A stretch of 64,000 nucleotides of DNA from Coxiellaceae bacterium (GTDB lineage: Bacteria > Pseudomonadota > Gammaproteobacteria > Coxiellales > Coxiellaceae): the NCBI GenBank assembly GCA_029210045.1, contig JARGNX010000001.1, forward strand, positions 135,500 to 199,499. Reading direction: 5' to 3'. The position numbers were made by a program, and so were the translations under genes. The notes beneath the pieces were generated by a model. That model made no database searches. It was not told the DNA's origin and saw only the letters and a list, made by a program, of their open reading frames with translations. Of this stretch, positions 44,914-52,991 are shown piece by piece. Position 1 is the first letter of the stretch, and the number at the start of each line of letters is the position of its first letter.

Positions 44914-44970
44914 TGTCATTCCTGGCTTGACCAGGAATCTATGGATCCCGCATCTAGTGCGGGATGACAG
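44914..44970. repeat. Pair of dispersed palindromic repeats
   Basis: GTC-ATTCCTGG-CTTGA-CCAGGAAT (44915-44938) is followed by ATCCCGCA-TCTAG-TGCGGGAT-GACAG (44945-44970). The second unit is in inverted orientation, so the pair together reads GTC...GAC. It lies in the 194-base gap between the membrane protein gene and the E2 gene end. Confidence 0.75.
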
Positions 44971-45031
44971 GTAGTGCGCTGTTGGCCTTGATAGTTACCA
45001 GGGCGTAGCATCAAGGCTATCTGGGCGCCAA

Positions 45032-46162
45032 TCACGCAGCCAATGCATCCATTACGGCGCGTAAGAAACGAGTGGCTTCACCACCAGTCACAGCGCGATG
45101 ATCTACGGTTACCGACAGTGGCATCAACTTATGCACTTCAACGTTACCATCAACGACTACAGCGCTATCGCGTGAACGTCCCACGCCAAGGATGCATACC
45201 ATGGGCGGTACGATAATAGGGTTGGCATATTTACCAGCGAATGCACCAAAGTTTGATAGCATAATAGTGGCGCCATGCAGGTCGTCTTGGGCAATGGTCT
45301 TGGTTTGCGCTTGTTGTTTAAATTGATTGATCTTTTCGCGCAGTTGCTCATCGGTTAAGTTGGCTACGTCTTTAATGACTGGTACAAATAAACCTTCCGG
45401 TGTATCAACAGCCATGCCGACATTAATTTGTTCGAAAGATTCAACACTCATGGTCTTGCCATGGTAGTAACTATTGACTAAAGGTTCTTGTTTGGCTGCT
45501 GTTTGGATTGCACGAATCAAACGCACAGTGACGTCTTGTTTATTCCAGCTGTGAATATCAGCATCGTCACACAAAGTGACGGGCACGATTTCTTGGTGGC
45601 TTAGTTGCATCGACATCACCATCGCGCGACGTAAGCCTGACAATACTTCGCCCTTAACTTCGGTGTCAGCTGTAGCAGCGGCAGGTGAGTTTCCTTGTGC
45701 GGCTTCCACATCAGCTTTACTGATCATGCCTTGTGGGCCAGTTCCAGTGATGCCGCTTAAGTCTACACCGAGGCGTTTAGCAAGCAAGCGAACGGCAGGG
45801 GTGACTTTCACTGCAGCGCCAGCTGATTTTTTTGTTTGTATGCCGGTGGCTGATTCGTTCATGACATCACCGCTGACTTCAATGGCACCAACAACCGTGC
45901 CGCTGTCTTCGCGACTGCCTTCTTCAGCATCGCCAGAAAAACCAATCAATGGGTCATAGGTATTAATCGTATCGCCCACTTCGCCAAATAATTTTTCAAT
46001 ATTACCATGGTAAGGTGAAGGCACATCGACTAAAGCCTTGGCAGTTTCCATTGCCACTAAAGGTTGGTCGACTTTGACTTCATCGCCGACGTTAATGTAC
46101 CATTCACGAATAATCGCGTCTGGTAGCCCTTCACCTAAATCGGGTAATTTGAAAGTTTTCAT
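45032..46162 (-). CDS. Dihydrolipoyl acyltransferase (E2) of a 2-oxoacid dehydrogenase
   Basis: E2 transfers the acyl group from E1 via a lipoyl arm to CoA. The 376-residue protein has one lipoyl domain with the lipoylated Lys42 in METAKALVD, a peripheral-subunit-binding domain (TPAVRLLAKRLGVDLSGITG then TGPQGMISKADVEAA) and the catalytic domain. The catalytic signature at the end reads VDHRAVTGGEATRFL: His355 is kept, but the usual Asp of DHRxxDG is Thr359. It overlaps the E1 beta stop (TAATG). With E1 and leucine dehydrogenase it forms a branched-chain-type complex. Confidence 0.92.
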   Translation of the reverse strand: MKTFKLPDLGEGLPDAIIREWYINVGDEVKVDQPLVAMETAKALVDVPSPYHGNIEKLFGEVGDTINTYDPLIGFSGDAEEGSREDSGTVVGAIEVSGDVMNESATGIQTKKSAGAAVKVTPAVRLLAKRLGVDLSGITGTGPQGMISKADVEAAQGNSPAAATADTEVKGEVLSGLRRAMVMSMQLSHQEIVPVTLCDDADIHSWNKQDVTVRLIRAIQTAAKQEPLVNSYYHGKTMSVESFEQINVGMAVDTPEGLFVPVIKDVANLTDEQLREKINQFKQQAQTKTIAQDDLHGATIMLSNFGAFAGKYANPIIVPPMVCILGVGRSRDSAVVVDGNVEVHKLMPLSVTVDHRAVTGGEATRFLRAVMDALAA

Positions 46163-47139
46163 TAGTACTCCATAACCATATTTACTTTATCAAGAATGCG
46201 TTTGGTGGTTGGCATGTATTTGCCTTCCATTTTGTAATAAGGCATCACGGTATCATAACCGCTAACGCGTTGCACGGGTGCGCTTAAGGATAACAAGCCA
46301 AATTCTGCTAATCCAGCCGCAATTTCTGAACCTATGCTGCAGGTTTTTGGTGCTTCTTGCACGATAACGCAGCGACTGGTTTTTTCAACAGAGTCGAGTA
46401 TCGTCACCATATCGATAGGCTTGACCGTTGCCACATCAATGACTTCAGCTGAAATGCCTTGTGCGGCTAATTGATTGGCCGCGTCCAGTGTTTCTTTTAT
46501 CATGGCGCCCCAAGTGACTAGGGTAACGTCACTGCCTTCACGTAATACAAAACATTGATCAAGCGGTAAGGCTTCACCATTGTCAGGTACGTCTTGTTTG
46601 ATCAAGCGGTAAATACGCTTTGGTTCTAAGAACACTACAGGGTCAGGGTCACGAATCGCCGCTAATAATAAGCCATAAGCACGAGCGGGGGATGAAGGTA
46701 TTACTACACGAATGCCGGGGATGTGCGCAAATAAAGCCTCGGTACTTTCTGAATGATGCTCCGGCGCATGAATGCCGCCACCATAAGGTGCGCGGTATAC
46801 CAATGGGCAACTTAAGCGTCCACGTGTGCGATTACGCATACGTGCGGCATGACTAATGATATGGTCAAAGCCCGCGTAGATGAAGCCCATAAATTGAAAC
46901 TCAGCCACAGGTTTCATACCTTGTGTTGCCATACCAACGGCCATACCGGCAATCATTGATTCGGCGAGTGGGGTATCCATTACTTGCTCAGGACCGAATT
47001 TTTTTAACAAGCCATCTGTCGCGCGGAACACGCCGCCATTAACCGCGATGTCTTCACCGAATACAACGACGTCTTTGTCGTGTTCTAATTCATAAGCTAA
47101 TGCTTGGGTGACGGCTTCAACTAAGGTAATTTCGCTCAT
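46162..47139 (-). CDS. 2-oxoacid dehydrogenase E1 beta subunit
   Basis: The 325-residue protein is the beta chain of a heterotetrameric thiamin-diphosphate E1. Typical stretches are FGEDIAVNGGVFRATDGL, MDTPLAESMIAGMAVGMA, HAPEHHSESTEALFAHIPGI and VIVQEAPKTCSIGSEI. It overlaps E1 alpha by 4 bases (ATGA) and the E2 start by 1 base, so the three are translated together. The sequence type is that of PdhB/BkdA2; leucine dehydrogenase nearby suggests branched-chain 2-oxoacids, although pyruvate is possible. Confidence 0.95.
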   Translation of the reverse strand: MSEITLVEAVTQALAYELEHDKDVVVFGEDIAVNGGVFRATDGLLKKFGPEQVMDTPLAESMIAGMAVGMATQGMKPVAEFQFMGFIYAGFDHIISHAARMRNRTRGRLSCPLVYRAPYGGGIHAPEHHSESTEALFAHIPGIRVVIPSSPARAYGLLLAAIRDPDPVVFLEPKRIYRLIKQDVPDNGEALPLDQCFVLREGSDVTLVTWGAMIKETLDAANQLAAQGISAEVIDVATVKPIDMVTILDSVEKTSRCVIVQEAPKTCSIGSEIAAGLAEFGLLSLSAPVQRVSGYDTVMPYYKMEGKYMPTTKRILDKVNMVMEY

Positions 47140-48212
47140 TGATTAGCCTCCTTACAATCTTCGAGTTGATCAAGGTATGCCACAGGCAGAGTTGCATATA
47201 GGCAATCAAAAATAGCTTCAGTTGTTTGCTTAGGCATCGCTTCGTAATCTTTAACGGCTTGTTCTACTTGCTCTGAACAAGCTTTTTGTAATTCAGTTTC
47301 TTTATCTTTATCCCAGTGACCGTTCTCGTGCAGATAAGTACGTAAGCGCACAATCGGTTCTTCTTGCCAGGCTTTTTCTAATTCTTCGGGTGGTACGTAA
47401 CGCGTCGCATCATCAGCAGTGGTGTGATCGCATAAACGATAAGTGACCGCTTCGATCAAAGTAGGGCCACCACCTGAACGTGCTTTTTCTAGTGCTTGAT
47501 CACAGGCTTGGCGCATGGCAATGACATCGTTGCCGTCCACTTGTATGCCTTCAAATCCAGCAGCAATCGCTTTTTGTGCGATGGTTTCACAACCGGTTTG
47601 TAATTGACGTGCGACGGAAATCGCCCATTGGTTATTGTTAACAATAAAGACTACCGGTAACTGCCAATCACCAGCAAGGTTCATGGCTTCGTAAAAGTCA
47701 CCTTTCGATGTGCCACCTTCACCGCAGATAGTCATCACGGCATGTGGTTGTTTGCGATATTTAAATGCATAACCAACGCCGGTGGCATGCAAGCATTGGC
47801 CGGCAATCGGTACACATATGGGCAAATCGTTTTTGCAGTTTTCGCTTTCGTAGTCACTGCCGCGTTCGTCGCCACCCCAGTAAGCTAAAATTTCTTCGGC
47901 TTTAACGCCGCGCGCTAAGAAGCAGGCTTGGTCACGATAGTATGGGCAATACACATCGCCTTCTGTCATGGCAGTTCCCATGCCAACACCAACGGCTTCT
48001 TGACCGGTGGCAGCGGGGTAGGTGCCCATGCGTCCAGTACGTTGCAGGTTGATGGCTTTGTTGTCTAAGGCGCGCGTAAGGCACATCAGGCGATACATGC
48101 GTAGCAGTTCGTCGACACTGGCAAACTTGGGTAGTTCTTGTGTTAATTTGCTGGCCGTATCGAGGTATTGCAGATGTTTAACCTCAAACGAAGCAATTGA
48201 TTGGGTATCCAT
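47136..48212 (-). CDS. 2-oxoacid dehydrogenase E1 alpha subunit
   Basis: The 358-residue alpha chain binds thiamin diphosphate through GEGGTSKGDFYEAMNLAGDW then QLPVVFIVNNNQWAIS, the GDG...NN motif (GEG here). Other signs are TYPAATGQEAVGVGMG, YYRDQACFLARGV and the phosphorylation-loop region YRLCDHTTADDATRY. The start at 48212 follows GGAGAGCC. The leucine dehydrogenase gene lies 9 bases upstream on the same strand. Confidence 0.95.
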   Translation of the reverse strand: MDTQSIASFEVKHLQYLDTASKLTQELPKFASVDELLRMYRLMCLTRALDNKAINLQRTGRMGTYPAATGQEAVGVGMGTAMTEGDVYCPYYRDQACFLARGVKAEEILAYWGGDERGSDYESENCKNDLPICVPIAGQCLHATGVGYAFKYRKQPHAVMTICGEGGTSKGDFYEAMNLAGDWQLPVVFIVNNNQWAISVARQLQTGCETIAQKAIAAGFEGIQVDGNDVIAMRQACDQALEKARSGGGPTLIEAVTYRLCDHTTADDATRYVPPEELEKAWQEEPIVRLRTYLHENGHWDKDKETELQKACSEQVEQAVKDYEAMPKQTTEAIFDCLYATLPVAYLDQLEDCKEANQ

Positions 48213-48221
48213 AGGCTCTCC

Positions 48222-49292
48222 TTAAGCAGGTATTTTCTCTAGTGCAATGCTTTCAGCTACCAAAGTTGTAGGGCGGTTTTCAACATTTGAGCGATCGAAT
48301 AGTTCCAGTAAGGTATCATATAACTTATCTACCTGCTCAGATGTTTGTGCAAGGCTATCATGCAGATAGCTGGATGATGCGCACATTAATCCACCGGCGT
48401 TAATCACAAAGTCAGGTGTGTATAAAATGCCGAGATCGTGTAATACTTGAGCATATTTGCCGTGTGCTAACTGATTATTGGCTGAGCCCGCGATGATTTG
48501 TGCTTTTAAACGTTCGATAGTGTTTGGGTTAACCACGCCGCCTAATGCGCAAGGTGCAAAAATATCACAATCCACATCATAAATAGCCTCAGGGCTAACT
48601 ACTTCGATACCAAATTCTTCAACGCAACGCTCAATCGCGGCGGGATTAATATCGCAAGCAGTGACTTTAGCGCCATTTTCGACTAATAGCTTTATTAAGG
48701 TATAAGCAACATGTCCAGCGCCTTGCACAGCAACATGTAAACCAGCCATGCAGTCGCGACCAAATTTATATTTAACCGCTGCTTGAATGCCACGAAATAC
48801 GCCTTCGGCAGTATGCGGTGAAGGGTCAGCAACATAATCAGGGCGTGTACGACCGGTTACGTGAGTCGTTACTTCGGCGATATTGTCCATGTCAGGTGTT
48901 GTTGTGCCAACGTCCAATGAGGTGATATAACGACCGTTCATTTCATTAATGAATTCACCAAAACGACGGAACAATGCTGGACGGTCAACGTTTTGCATAT
49001 TTTTTGGCTTAATGATGACGGCTTTTGCGCCACCGTGGGGCAAGTCGCTGATTGCAGCTTTCATGGTCATCATATAAGCTAAGCGGATAACGTCGTTTAA
49101 AGCTTCACCCGTCGATTCGTAATGTTTAAAACGACAGCCGCCGATAGCAGGTCCGCGTTTAGTGCTGTGTATGGCGATGATGGCATGTAAGTGAGTTTCA
49201 GGGTCAATGCAGGTGTGTATCTCGCCAAAGCCGAGACGGCGCGCATAGCGCATTAATGCATCGTGGGAATACTGTCTTTTTTTTACGCTCAT
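48222..49292 (-). CDS. Leucine (Leu/Val/Phe-type) dehydrogenase
   Basis: The enzyme deaminates branched-chain amino acids to 2-oxo acids with NAD+. The ATG at 49292 (MSVKKRQYSHDAL) is preceded by GGAGCCGAATTG and gives 356 residues. Family motifs are the catalytic-lysine loop DLPHGGAKAVIIKP, the SLDVGTTTPDMDNIAEVT substrate region and the NAD-binding VQGAGHVAY. It begins a four-gene operon with E1 alpha, E1 beta and E2: the product 2-oxo acids are the likely substrates of the complex, giving branched acyl-CoA for energy or iso-fatty acids. The same linkage is known in Coxiella and Legionella. Confidence 0.93.
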   Translation of the reverse strand: MSVKKRQYSHDALMRYARRLGFGEIHTCIDPETHLHAIIAIHSTKRGPAIGGCRFKHYESTGEALNDVIRLAYMMTMKAAISDLPHGGAKAVIIKPKNMQNVDRPALFRRFGEFINEMNGRYITSLDVGTTTPDMDNIAEVTTHVTGRTRPDYVADPSPHTAEGVFRGIQAAVKYKFGRDCMAGLHVAVQGAGHVAYTLIKLLVENGAKVTACDINPAAIERCVEEFGIEVVSPEAIYDVDCDIFAPCALGGVVNPNTIERLKAQIIAGSANNQLAHGKYAQVLHDLGILYTPDFVINAGGLMCASSSYLHDSLAQTSEQVDKLYDTLLELFDRSNVENRPTTLVAESIALEKIPA

Positions 49293-49472
49293 CAATTCGG
49301 CTCCTATTTTGGTGGCTCATATTACCACGAGTTTTTGGATTTCGAAACTCGATTTTTTTACCGGCCATTTTCTTGGGTAGGCCGCCAAGATCCAATTTCT
49401 GTATGAGATGACACCTGATGGATAACGCGGTAACATTATCAGCACCTCACCACCAACAACAAGTGAAAAGCG

Positions 49473-50177
49473 ATGTATAAAAAAAGCATTTATGGCGCAG
49501 CAGCTTTGGCGCTAGTTTTTTCTGGCAGTGTTATTGCAGCTGCTCAACCAGATCCGTTATCAATGATTAGTTATCAACCCAGTGTGCAAGGGTGGGTAAC
49601 AACTAAAACGGCAAATGTAACTGTCGCTGTGGCGGCAACATTGAATGGTAATGATGTGGCATCGCGTAAAAATGCGATTATGCAGCATTTGCAAGGTTTG
49701 ATGCCAAAAGTGCAGTGGCATGTATCACAATTTAGTCAAGTGCAAGATCCCTCAGGCTTAACGCGTTTAAGTTTGCGAGCGCAGGCACGTTTGCCACAAT
49801 CAGATACATCCAACTTGGCGCAAAAGTTGTCCAAGCTTAGCCGCAGTGGTGAAAAATATACGCTGCAAGGCATGGCCTTTGCGCCGAGTCTAAAAGAAGT
49901 CAACGCCGCTAAGATGGAATTACGTCAGCAGTTGTATCAGCAAGTGTTGGGCGAAATTAGCACACTTAATAAAACCTATAACCGACAATATTACCCGGCC
50001 AAAATCCAATTTATTAGTGTGTCACCACGGCCTATGCCAGCGATGTATATGAAAGCAGCAGTAGCTGATAATGCTACGCACTCAGCTGGATCTGTACCTA
50101 CAGTGGCGAGTCGTTTAACGATTACAGCTAATGTGCAATTGGCGGCGAAGGCAGATGGTAAATCAACAGCTGCCTAA
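49473..50177 (+). CDS. Exported protein, possibly SIMPL-like
   Basis: The 234-residue protein starts MYKKSIYGAAALALVFSGSV with a signal peptide cleaved near IAA-AQ. The mature part has strands such as NVTVAVAATLNG and SLRAQARLPQSD, and helices with KMELRQQLYQQVLGEISTLN. The overall strand-helix repeat and the late RLTITANVQL strand recall SIMPL/DUF541 periplasmic proteins, but the match is weak. The next gene starts 23 bases before its stop. Confidence 0.55.
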   Translation: MYKKSIYGAAALALVFSGSVIAAAQPDPLSMISYQPSVQGWVTTKTANVTVAVAATLNGNDVASRKNAIMQHLQGLMPKVQWHVSQFSQVQDPSGLTRLSLRAQARLPQSDTSNLAQKLSKLSRSGEKYTLQGMAFAPSLKEVNAAKMELRQQLYQQVLGEISTLNKTYNRQYYPAKIQFISVSPRPMPAMYMKAAVADNATHSAGSVPTVASRLTITANVQLAAKADGKSTAA

Positions 50178-50883
50178 GCGCTTAGCGCATCGCGGTGCGT
50201 CAGCATTGGCACCAGAAAACACTTTGGCTGCGTTACGTTTAGCAGCAGAGTTAGGTGCCAGCTGGGTTGAATTTGATGTGACATTGACCGCTGATGATGA
50301 AGTCGTGGTGATTCATGATGATACCGTTAATCGCACTACCGATGGCCGCGGTAAGGTTCGACGCCTAACCTTACGCCAAATACAAAAACTCGATGCAGGC
50401 AGTTGGTTTGCCCCAGTATTTGCTGGTGAGTGTGTTCCAACATTAGCGCAATGGTTGCAGTTGGCTGCTGAACTTAAACTAAACCTTAATATAGAGTGCA
50501 AGTGTGCCTCACGAGATGCGCAAACCTTGGTCGCGGCAGTAAAACAACTAATACACCAATACCCACTGGCTAAAGATTGCTCGATTTTAATGTCGAGTGG
50601 TCAAGCGGTGTGTGTTGAGCAGTGTCAGCAACAATTGCCTCATCTACCGCGCGCACTGATTGTTGATCGCTACAGCGCAAATGTTGCACAGCAAGCAGAG
50701 CAGTATGAGTGTGTTTCAGTGAACATTGATCAGCGTTTAGTCAAGGCTGGTGATGTAAAGGCGATTCATCAGGCTGGTTTGGCGGTGTTGGTGTGGACGG
50801 TTAACAATGCAGAGCGCATAAAAAGCTTATATACTATGGGAGTTGATGGTATTTTTAGTGATGTGGTGATGCCATCTGAGTGA
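50155..50883 (+). CDS. ugpQ: Glycerophosphodiester phosphodiesterase
   Basis: The enzyme hydrolyses deacylated phospholipids (glycerophosphodiesters) to glycerol-3-phosphate and an alcohol. The ATG at 50155 (MVNQQLPKRLAHRGASALAP) gives 242 residues, close to E. coli UgpQ (247). Signs are HRGASALAPENTLAAL, VEFDVTLTADDEVVVIHDD with metal-binding Glu/Asp and the second catalytic His, NIECKC, and VWTVNNAERI near the end. No signal peptide is present, so it is cytoplasmic. The start lies inside the preceding gene. Confidence 0.92.
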   Translation: MVNQQLPKRLAHRGASALAPENTLAALRLAAELGASWVEFDVTLTADDEVVVIHDDTVNRTTDGRGKVRRLTLRQIQKLDAGSWFAPVFAGECVPTLAQWLQLAAELKLNLNIECKCASRDAQTLVAAVKQLIHQYPLAKDCSILMSSGQAVCVEQCQQQLPHLPRALIVDRYSANVAQQAEQYECVSVNIDQRLVKAGDVKAIHQAGLAVLVWTVNNAERIKSLYTMGVDGIFSDVVMPSE

Positions 50884-50896
50884 AAGGAGAACGCTG

Positions 50897-51241
50897 ATGA
50901 GCAAGAGAAGTTTCACTAAAGGTTTATTACTGAGCGGTGTGTTCGCCGTGATTGCTTTATTAACAGCATGCGGTCCGCATGTACCCATGGAGTTTGGTGT
51001 GCCAAAAACTCAATTTGAAAAAATGAGTAAAGCGCAACAGCAGCAAACAATTCAGAATTACAATCAGCAACAAGCGCAAAGTGCTAGAGATCAAACAGCA
51101 TGGGATTTATTAGGTGCCGCTGGTAGTCTGATTCATGTGCATAAGACCATGTCTTCTTCAAGCAGCGAAAGTTGCTCGGGTCCTGCTAGTAATCGTACGT
51201 GTACTGGTTCATCGTCCAGTTCATCTTTTAATATAAACTAA
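50897..51241 (+). CDS. Small lipoprotein, tandem paralogue 1
   Basis: AAAGGAG precedes the ATG at 50897. Residues 1-25 form a lipoprotein signal ending in the lipobox LLTAC, so Cys25 should be lipidated. The mature part contains FGVPKTQFEKMSKAQQQQTI then QNYNQQQ and a Ser-rich tail with a Cys pair (SESCSGPASNRTCTGSSSSS). The next gene encodes a shorter relative with the same FGVP...YN.RQ block. Confidence 0.75.
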   Translation: MSKRSFTKGLLLSGVFAVIALLTACGPHVPMEFGVPKTQFEKMSKAQQQQTIQNYNQQQAQSARDQTAWDLLGAAGSLIHVHKTMSSSSSESCSGPASNRTCTGSSSSSSFNIN

Positions 51242-51255
51242 CAAGGTTGAGAGTT

Positions 51256-51546
51256 ATGAAACGTTATCTGAGTTGTGTTGTAGCCGGTTCAATAATAGCC
51301 GCCGTATTAGTAGGCTGCGGACCTTCGCAACCCACGGTATTTGGTGTGCCGCAAAGCCAATGGAATTCATTAACTGCCAGCCAAAAGAAACAAGTGATTA
51401 AAGGTTACAACCAGCGTCAACGTATCGATGCGCAAAATGCACCGTTGAATAATGCGATTAATGAGGCGTCTGGGATTATTCAACAGAATAACAATTACAA
51501 ATATATGCAAAGTAATTTCACCCCACCTCCTATGCCCAATTATTAG
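51256..51546 (+). CDS. Small lipoprotein, tandem paralogue 2
   Basis: The ATG at 51256 (MKRYLSCVVAGSIIAAVLVG) gives 96 residues with lipobox VLVGC. FGVPQSQWNSLTASQKKQVI then KGYNQRQ aligns with the preceding lipoprotein, so the two are a tandem duplication. The C-terminus is Asn/Pro-rich (NNNYKYMQSNFTPPPMPNY). The gap between the genes is 14 bases. Confidence 0.75.
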   Translation: MKRYLSCVVAGSIIAAVLVGCGPSQPTVFGVPQSQWNSLTASQKKQVIKGYNQRQRIDAQNAPLNNAINEASGIIQQNNNYKYMQSNFTPPPMPNY

Positions 51547-51550
51547 TTCT

Positions 51551-51630
51551 TTGTCATCCCGGAAGTTGCGAAGCAACTATCCGGGATCCAGCTTGTATTA
51601 TATGGATGCCGGATCAAGTCCGGCATGACA
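51551..51630. repeat. Dispersed palindromic repeats, two units
   Basis: A 32-base palindrome (51556-51587, arms ATCCCGGA and TCCGGGAT with an inner GTTGC/GCAAC pair) is followed by ATGCCGGA-TCAAG-TCCGGCAT (51606-51626) and GACAG. The second unit is the inverse of the unit at 5165-5188. Confidence 0.8.
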
Positions 51631-51782
51631 GAGGTATTAATTATACATTGCGGTTTTTTCATAGCGCTAATCAGCCAAACTTACCGCAAATCTGACATTT
51701 TAATGGGCGGGTGTCTTTGGCTAATTTTGCTCGATGATGAATTCTTCATAATCCACAGGTATTAGTTATACATTCCGGTCGC

Positions 51783-51858
51783 TTGTCATCCCGGAAGTTG
51801 CGAAGCAACTATCCGGGATCCAGCTTGTATTATGCAGAGGTATTAATTATACATTGCG
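51783..51858. repeat. Second copy of the preceding repeat block
   Basis: The segment from TTGTCATCCCGG through CAGCTTGTATTAT (51784-51833) is identical to 51552-51601, and GAGGTATTAATTATACATTG (51838-51857) equals 51631-51650. Copy 2 lacks the central ATGCCGGA unit. The 346-base gap 51547-51892 holds nothing else that I can see. Confidence 0.75.
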
Positions 51859-51892
51859 ATGAGGGGAGGATACGCTGTGCGCCTTGGTATAT

Positions 51893-52576
51893 TTATTCAA
51901 TCTCAATATCCATATGAGTGACTACCTCCAGGTTACGGTTTTCATAAATCAAATGATCCGGCACTTCTGATTGCCAATGCGCAACGACTTCATCGCGCTG
52001 CTGGATTAATTGTTTTATTTCGGGTGCAAACCACTGCACCATGGCATTCAGCCATAAATTGGTTGGCCATGAGGGCCAAGCGTGACTGATATTAAATAAA
52101 TCAACTAATTCACAGGTGGCGTTGGCGTCATACCAGGTCTCGCCGGTGACCCAGCGATTGGTGGTAAACAGGCGAGTAGGAAAACCTTTTTTGTCCATTG
52201 AGATGGCAATAATATGACAAATATCATCTTGGTCTTCAGGTTTGATGGTATCGTTTGTGATGATTGCAGGCTGTATATGTTTTGGCATACCTTTTTTTCT
52301 AACAAATAAATGGAAGTGTCCATGTTCAGGTAAGCGTTTGTCATCAGGTTCGTGTGCGTGGTAGTAATATTGACTGTGGGTTTGTTTGTCATACACATCA
52401 CCCTTGGGGTAATGGTTCCACTGCAGAAACTTATCGGATTGGCGCAAGATCTCCCACACAATATTTGAGCCAGAGCGTTTTAATACTTCATAGCAAGATT
52501 CAATGGTATCTTCGGGGTTGAGTGGTTGATTATTGGTAACGGCTTCAATAATGGGGGTGGCTAAGTCGTTGCTCAT
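51893..52576 (-). CDS. Orphan protein with a YYHAH...HGHFHLF histidine motif
   Basis: GGAG stands 6 bases before the ATG at 52576 (MSNDLATPIIEAVTNNQPLN), which I prefer to the ATG at 52588. The 227-residue protein has a His-rich centre, SQYYYHAHEPDD and LPEHGHFHLFVRKKGMP (about residues 85-115), followed by CHIIAISMDKKGFPTRLFTT. This pattern resembles DUF6969-type proteins, but the function is unknown; the histidines could bind a metal. The gene lies just after a terminator hairpin and does not belong to the upstream transcript. Confidence 0.65.
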   Translation of the reverse strand: MSNDLATPIIEAVTNNQPLNPEDTIESCYEVLKRSGSNIVWEILRQSDKFLQWNHYPKGDVYDKQTHSQYYYHAHEPDDKRLPEHGHFHLFVRKKGMPKHIQPAIITNDTIKPEDQDDICHIIAISMDKKGFPTRLFTTNRWVTGETWYDANATCELVDLFNISHAWPSWPTNLWLNAMVQWFAPEIKQLIQQRDEVVAHWQSEVPDHLIYENRNLEVVTHMDIEIE

Positions 52577-52592
52577 GTGGTGCTCCATGCAA

Positions 52593-52629
52593 TAAAAAAA
52601 GCAGCTGTAGTATACAACTGCTTTTTTTA
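52593..52629 (-). terminator. Rho-independent terminator of the Cys-rich peptide gene
   Basis: On the minus strand GCAGTTGTA-TAC-TACAGCTGC is followed by TTTTTTTATT (and preceded by a matching A-run, so it may work in both directions). It lies 16 bases beyond the stop of the Cys-rich gene and ends only 17 bases before the next start. Confidence 0.85.
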
Positions 52630-52644
52630 TTTAACCAGTAATGC

Positions 52645-52902
52645 TTATGAAGAAGCAGCACATGGGTTACATGGGTTGCAAGGTTTGCAACCACTGCCTG
52701 CAGTGCCACTAGTAGCGCATGGGTTGCATGCAGTAGCTTTGCAAGGGCTGCATTTAGCAGCGCAAGGATTGCACTTAGTTGCGCTAGTTGTAGTTGAAGT
52801 AGCAGCAGAGCAAGGTTTACATGCACTGCAAGCGGCACCAGCGGCCATTGCACTCGTTGAGATAACAGCTGCAACACCAGTAGCGATAATTTTCTTTCTC
52901 AT
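52645..52902 (-). CDS. Exported 13-cysteine peptide
   Basis: AAGGAG precedes the ATG at 52902. The 85-residue product starts MRKKIIATGVAAVISTSAMA, a signal peptide cleaved near AMA-AG. The mature 60 residues carry 13 cysteines in CxxC units: CSACKPC, CNPC, CSPC, CNPC and CKPCNPCNPC, separated by Ala/Thr/Ser spacers. It has its own terminator. Such spacing suits binding of soft metals (Cu, Zn) or dense disulfides in the periplasm. I do not recognise a family; it differs from typical metallothioneins by being exported. Confidence 0.8.
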   Translation of the reverse strand: MRKKIIATGVAAVISTSAMAAGAACSACKPCSAATSTTTSATKCNPCAAKCSPCKATACNPCATSGTAGSGCKPCNPCNPCAASS

Positions 52903-52991
52903 TGTAAATCTCCTTATAAGGGGTAAAACGGTTGGGGTTGCCCCCAGGTGTGTAACACGTCGATCATTATAGATGAATCTATCAAAATGTT

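Noticed and set aside
52577..52972. Plus-strand frame opposite the Cys-rich peptide gene
   Set aside because: Its Gly/Leu/His/Ala repeats are the complement of CNPC repeats; the minus strand has the ribosome site, signal peptide and terminator.
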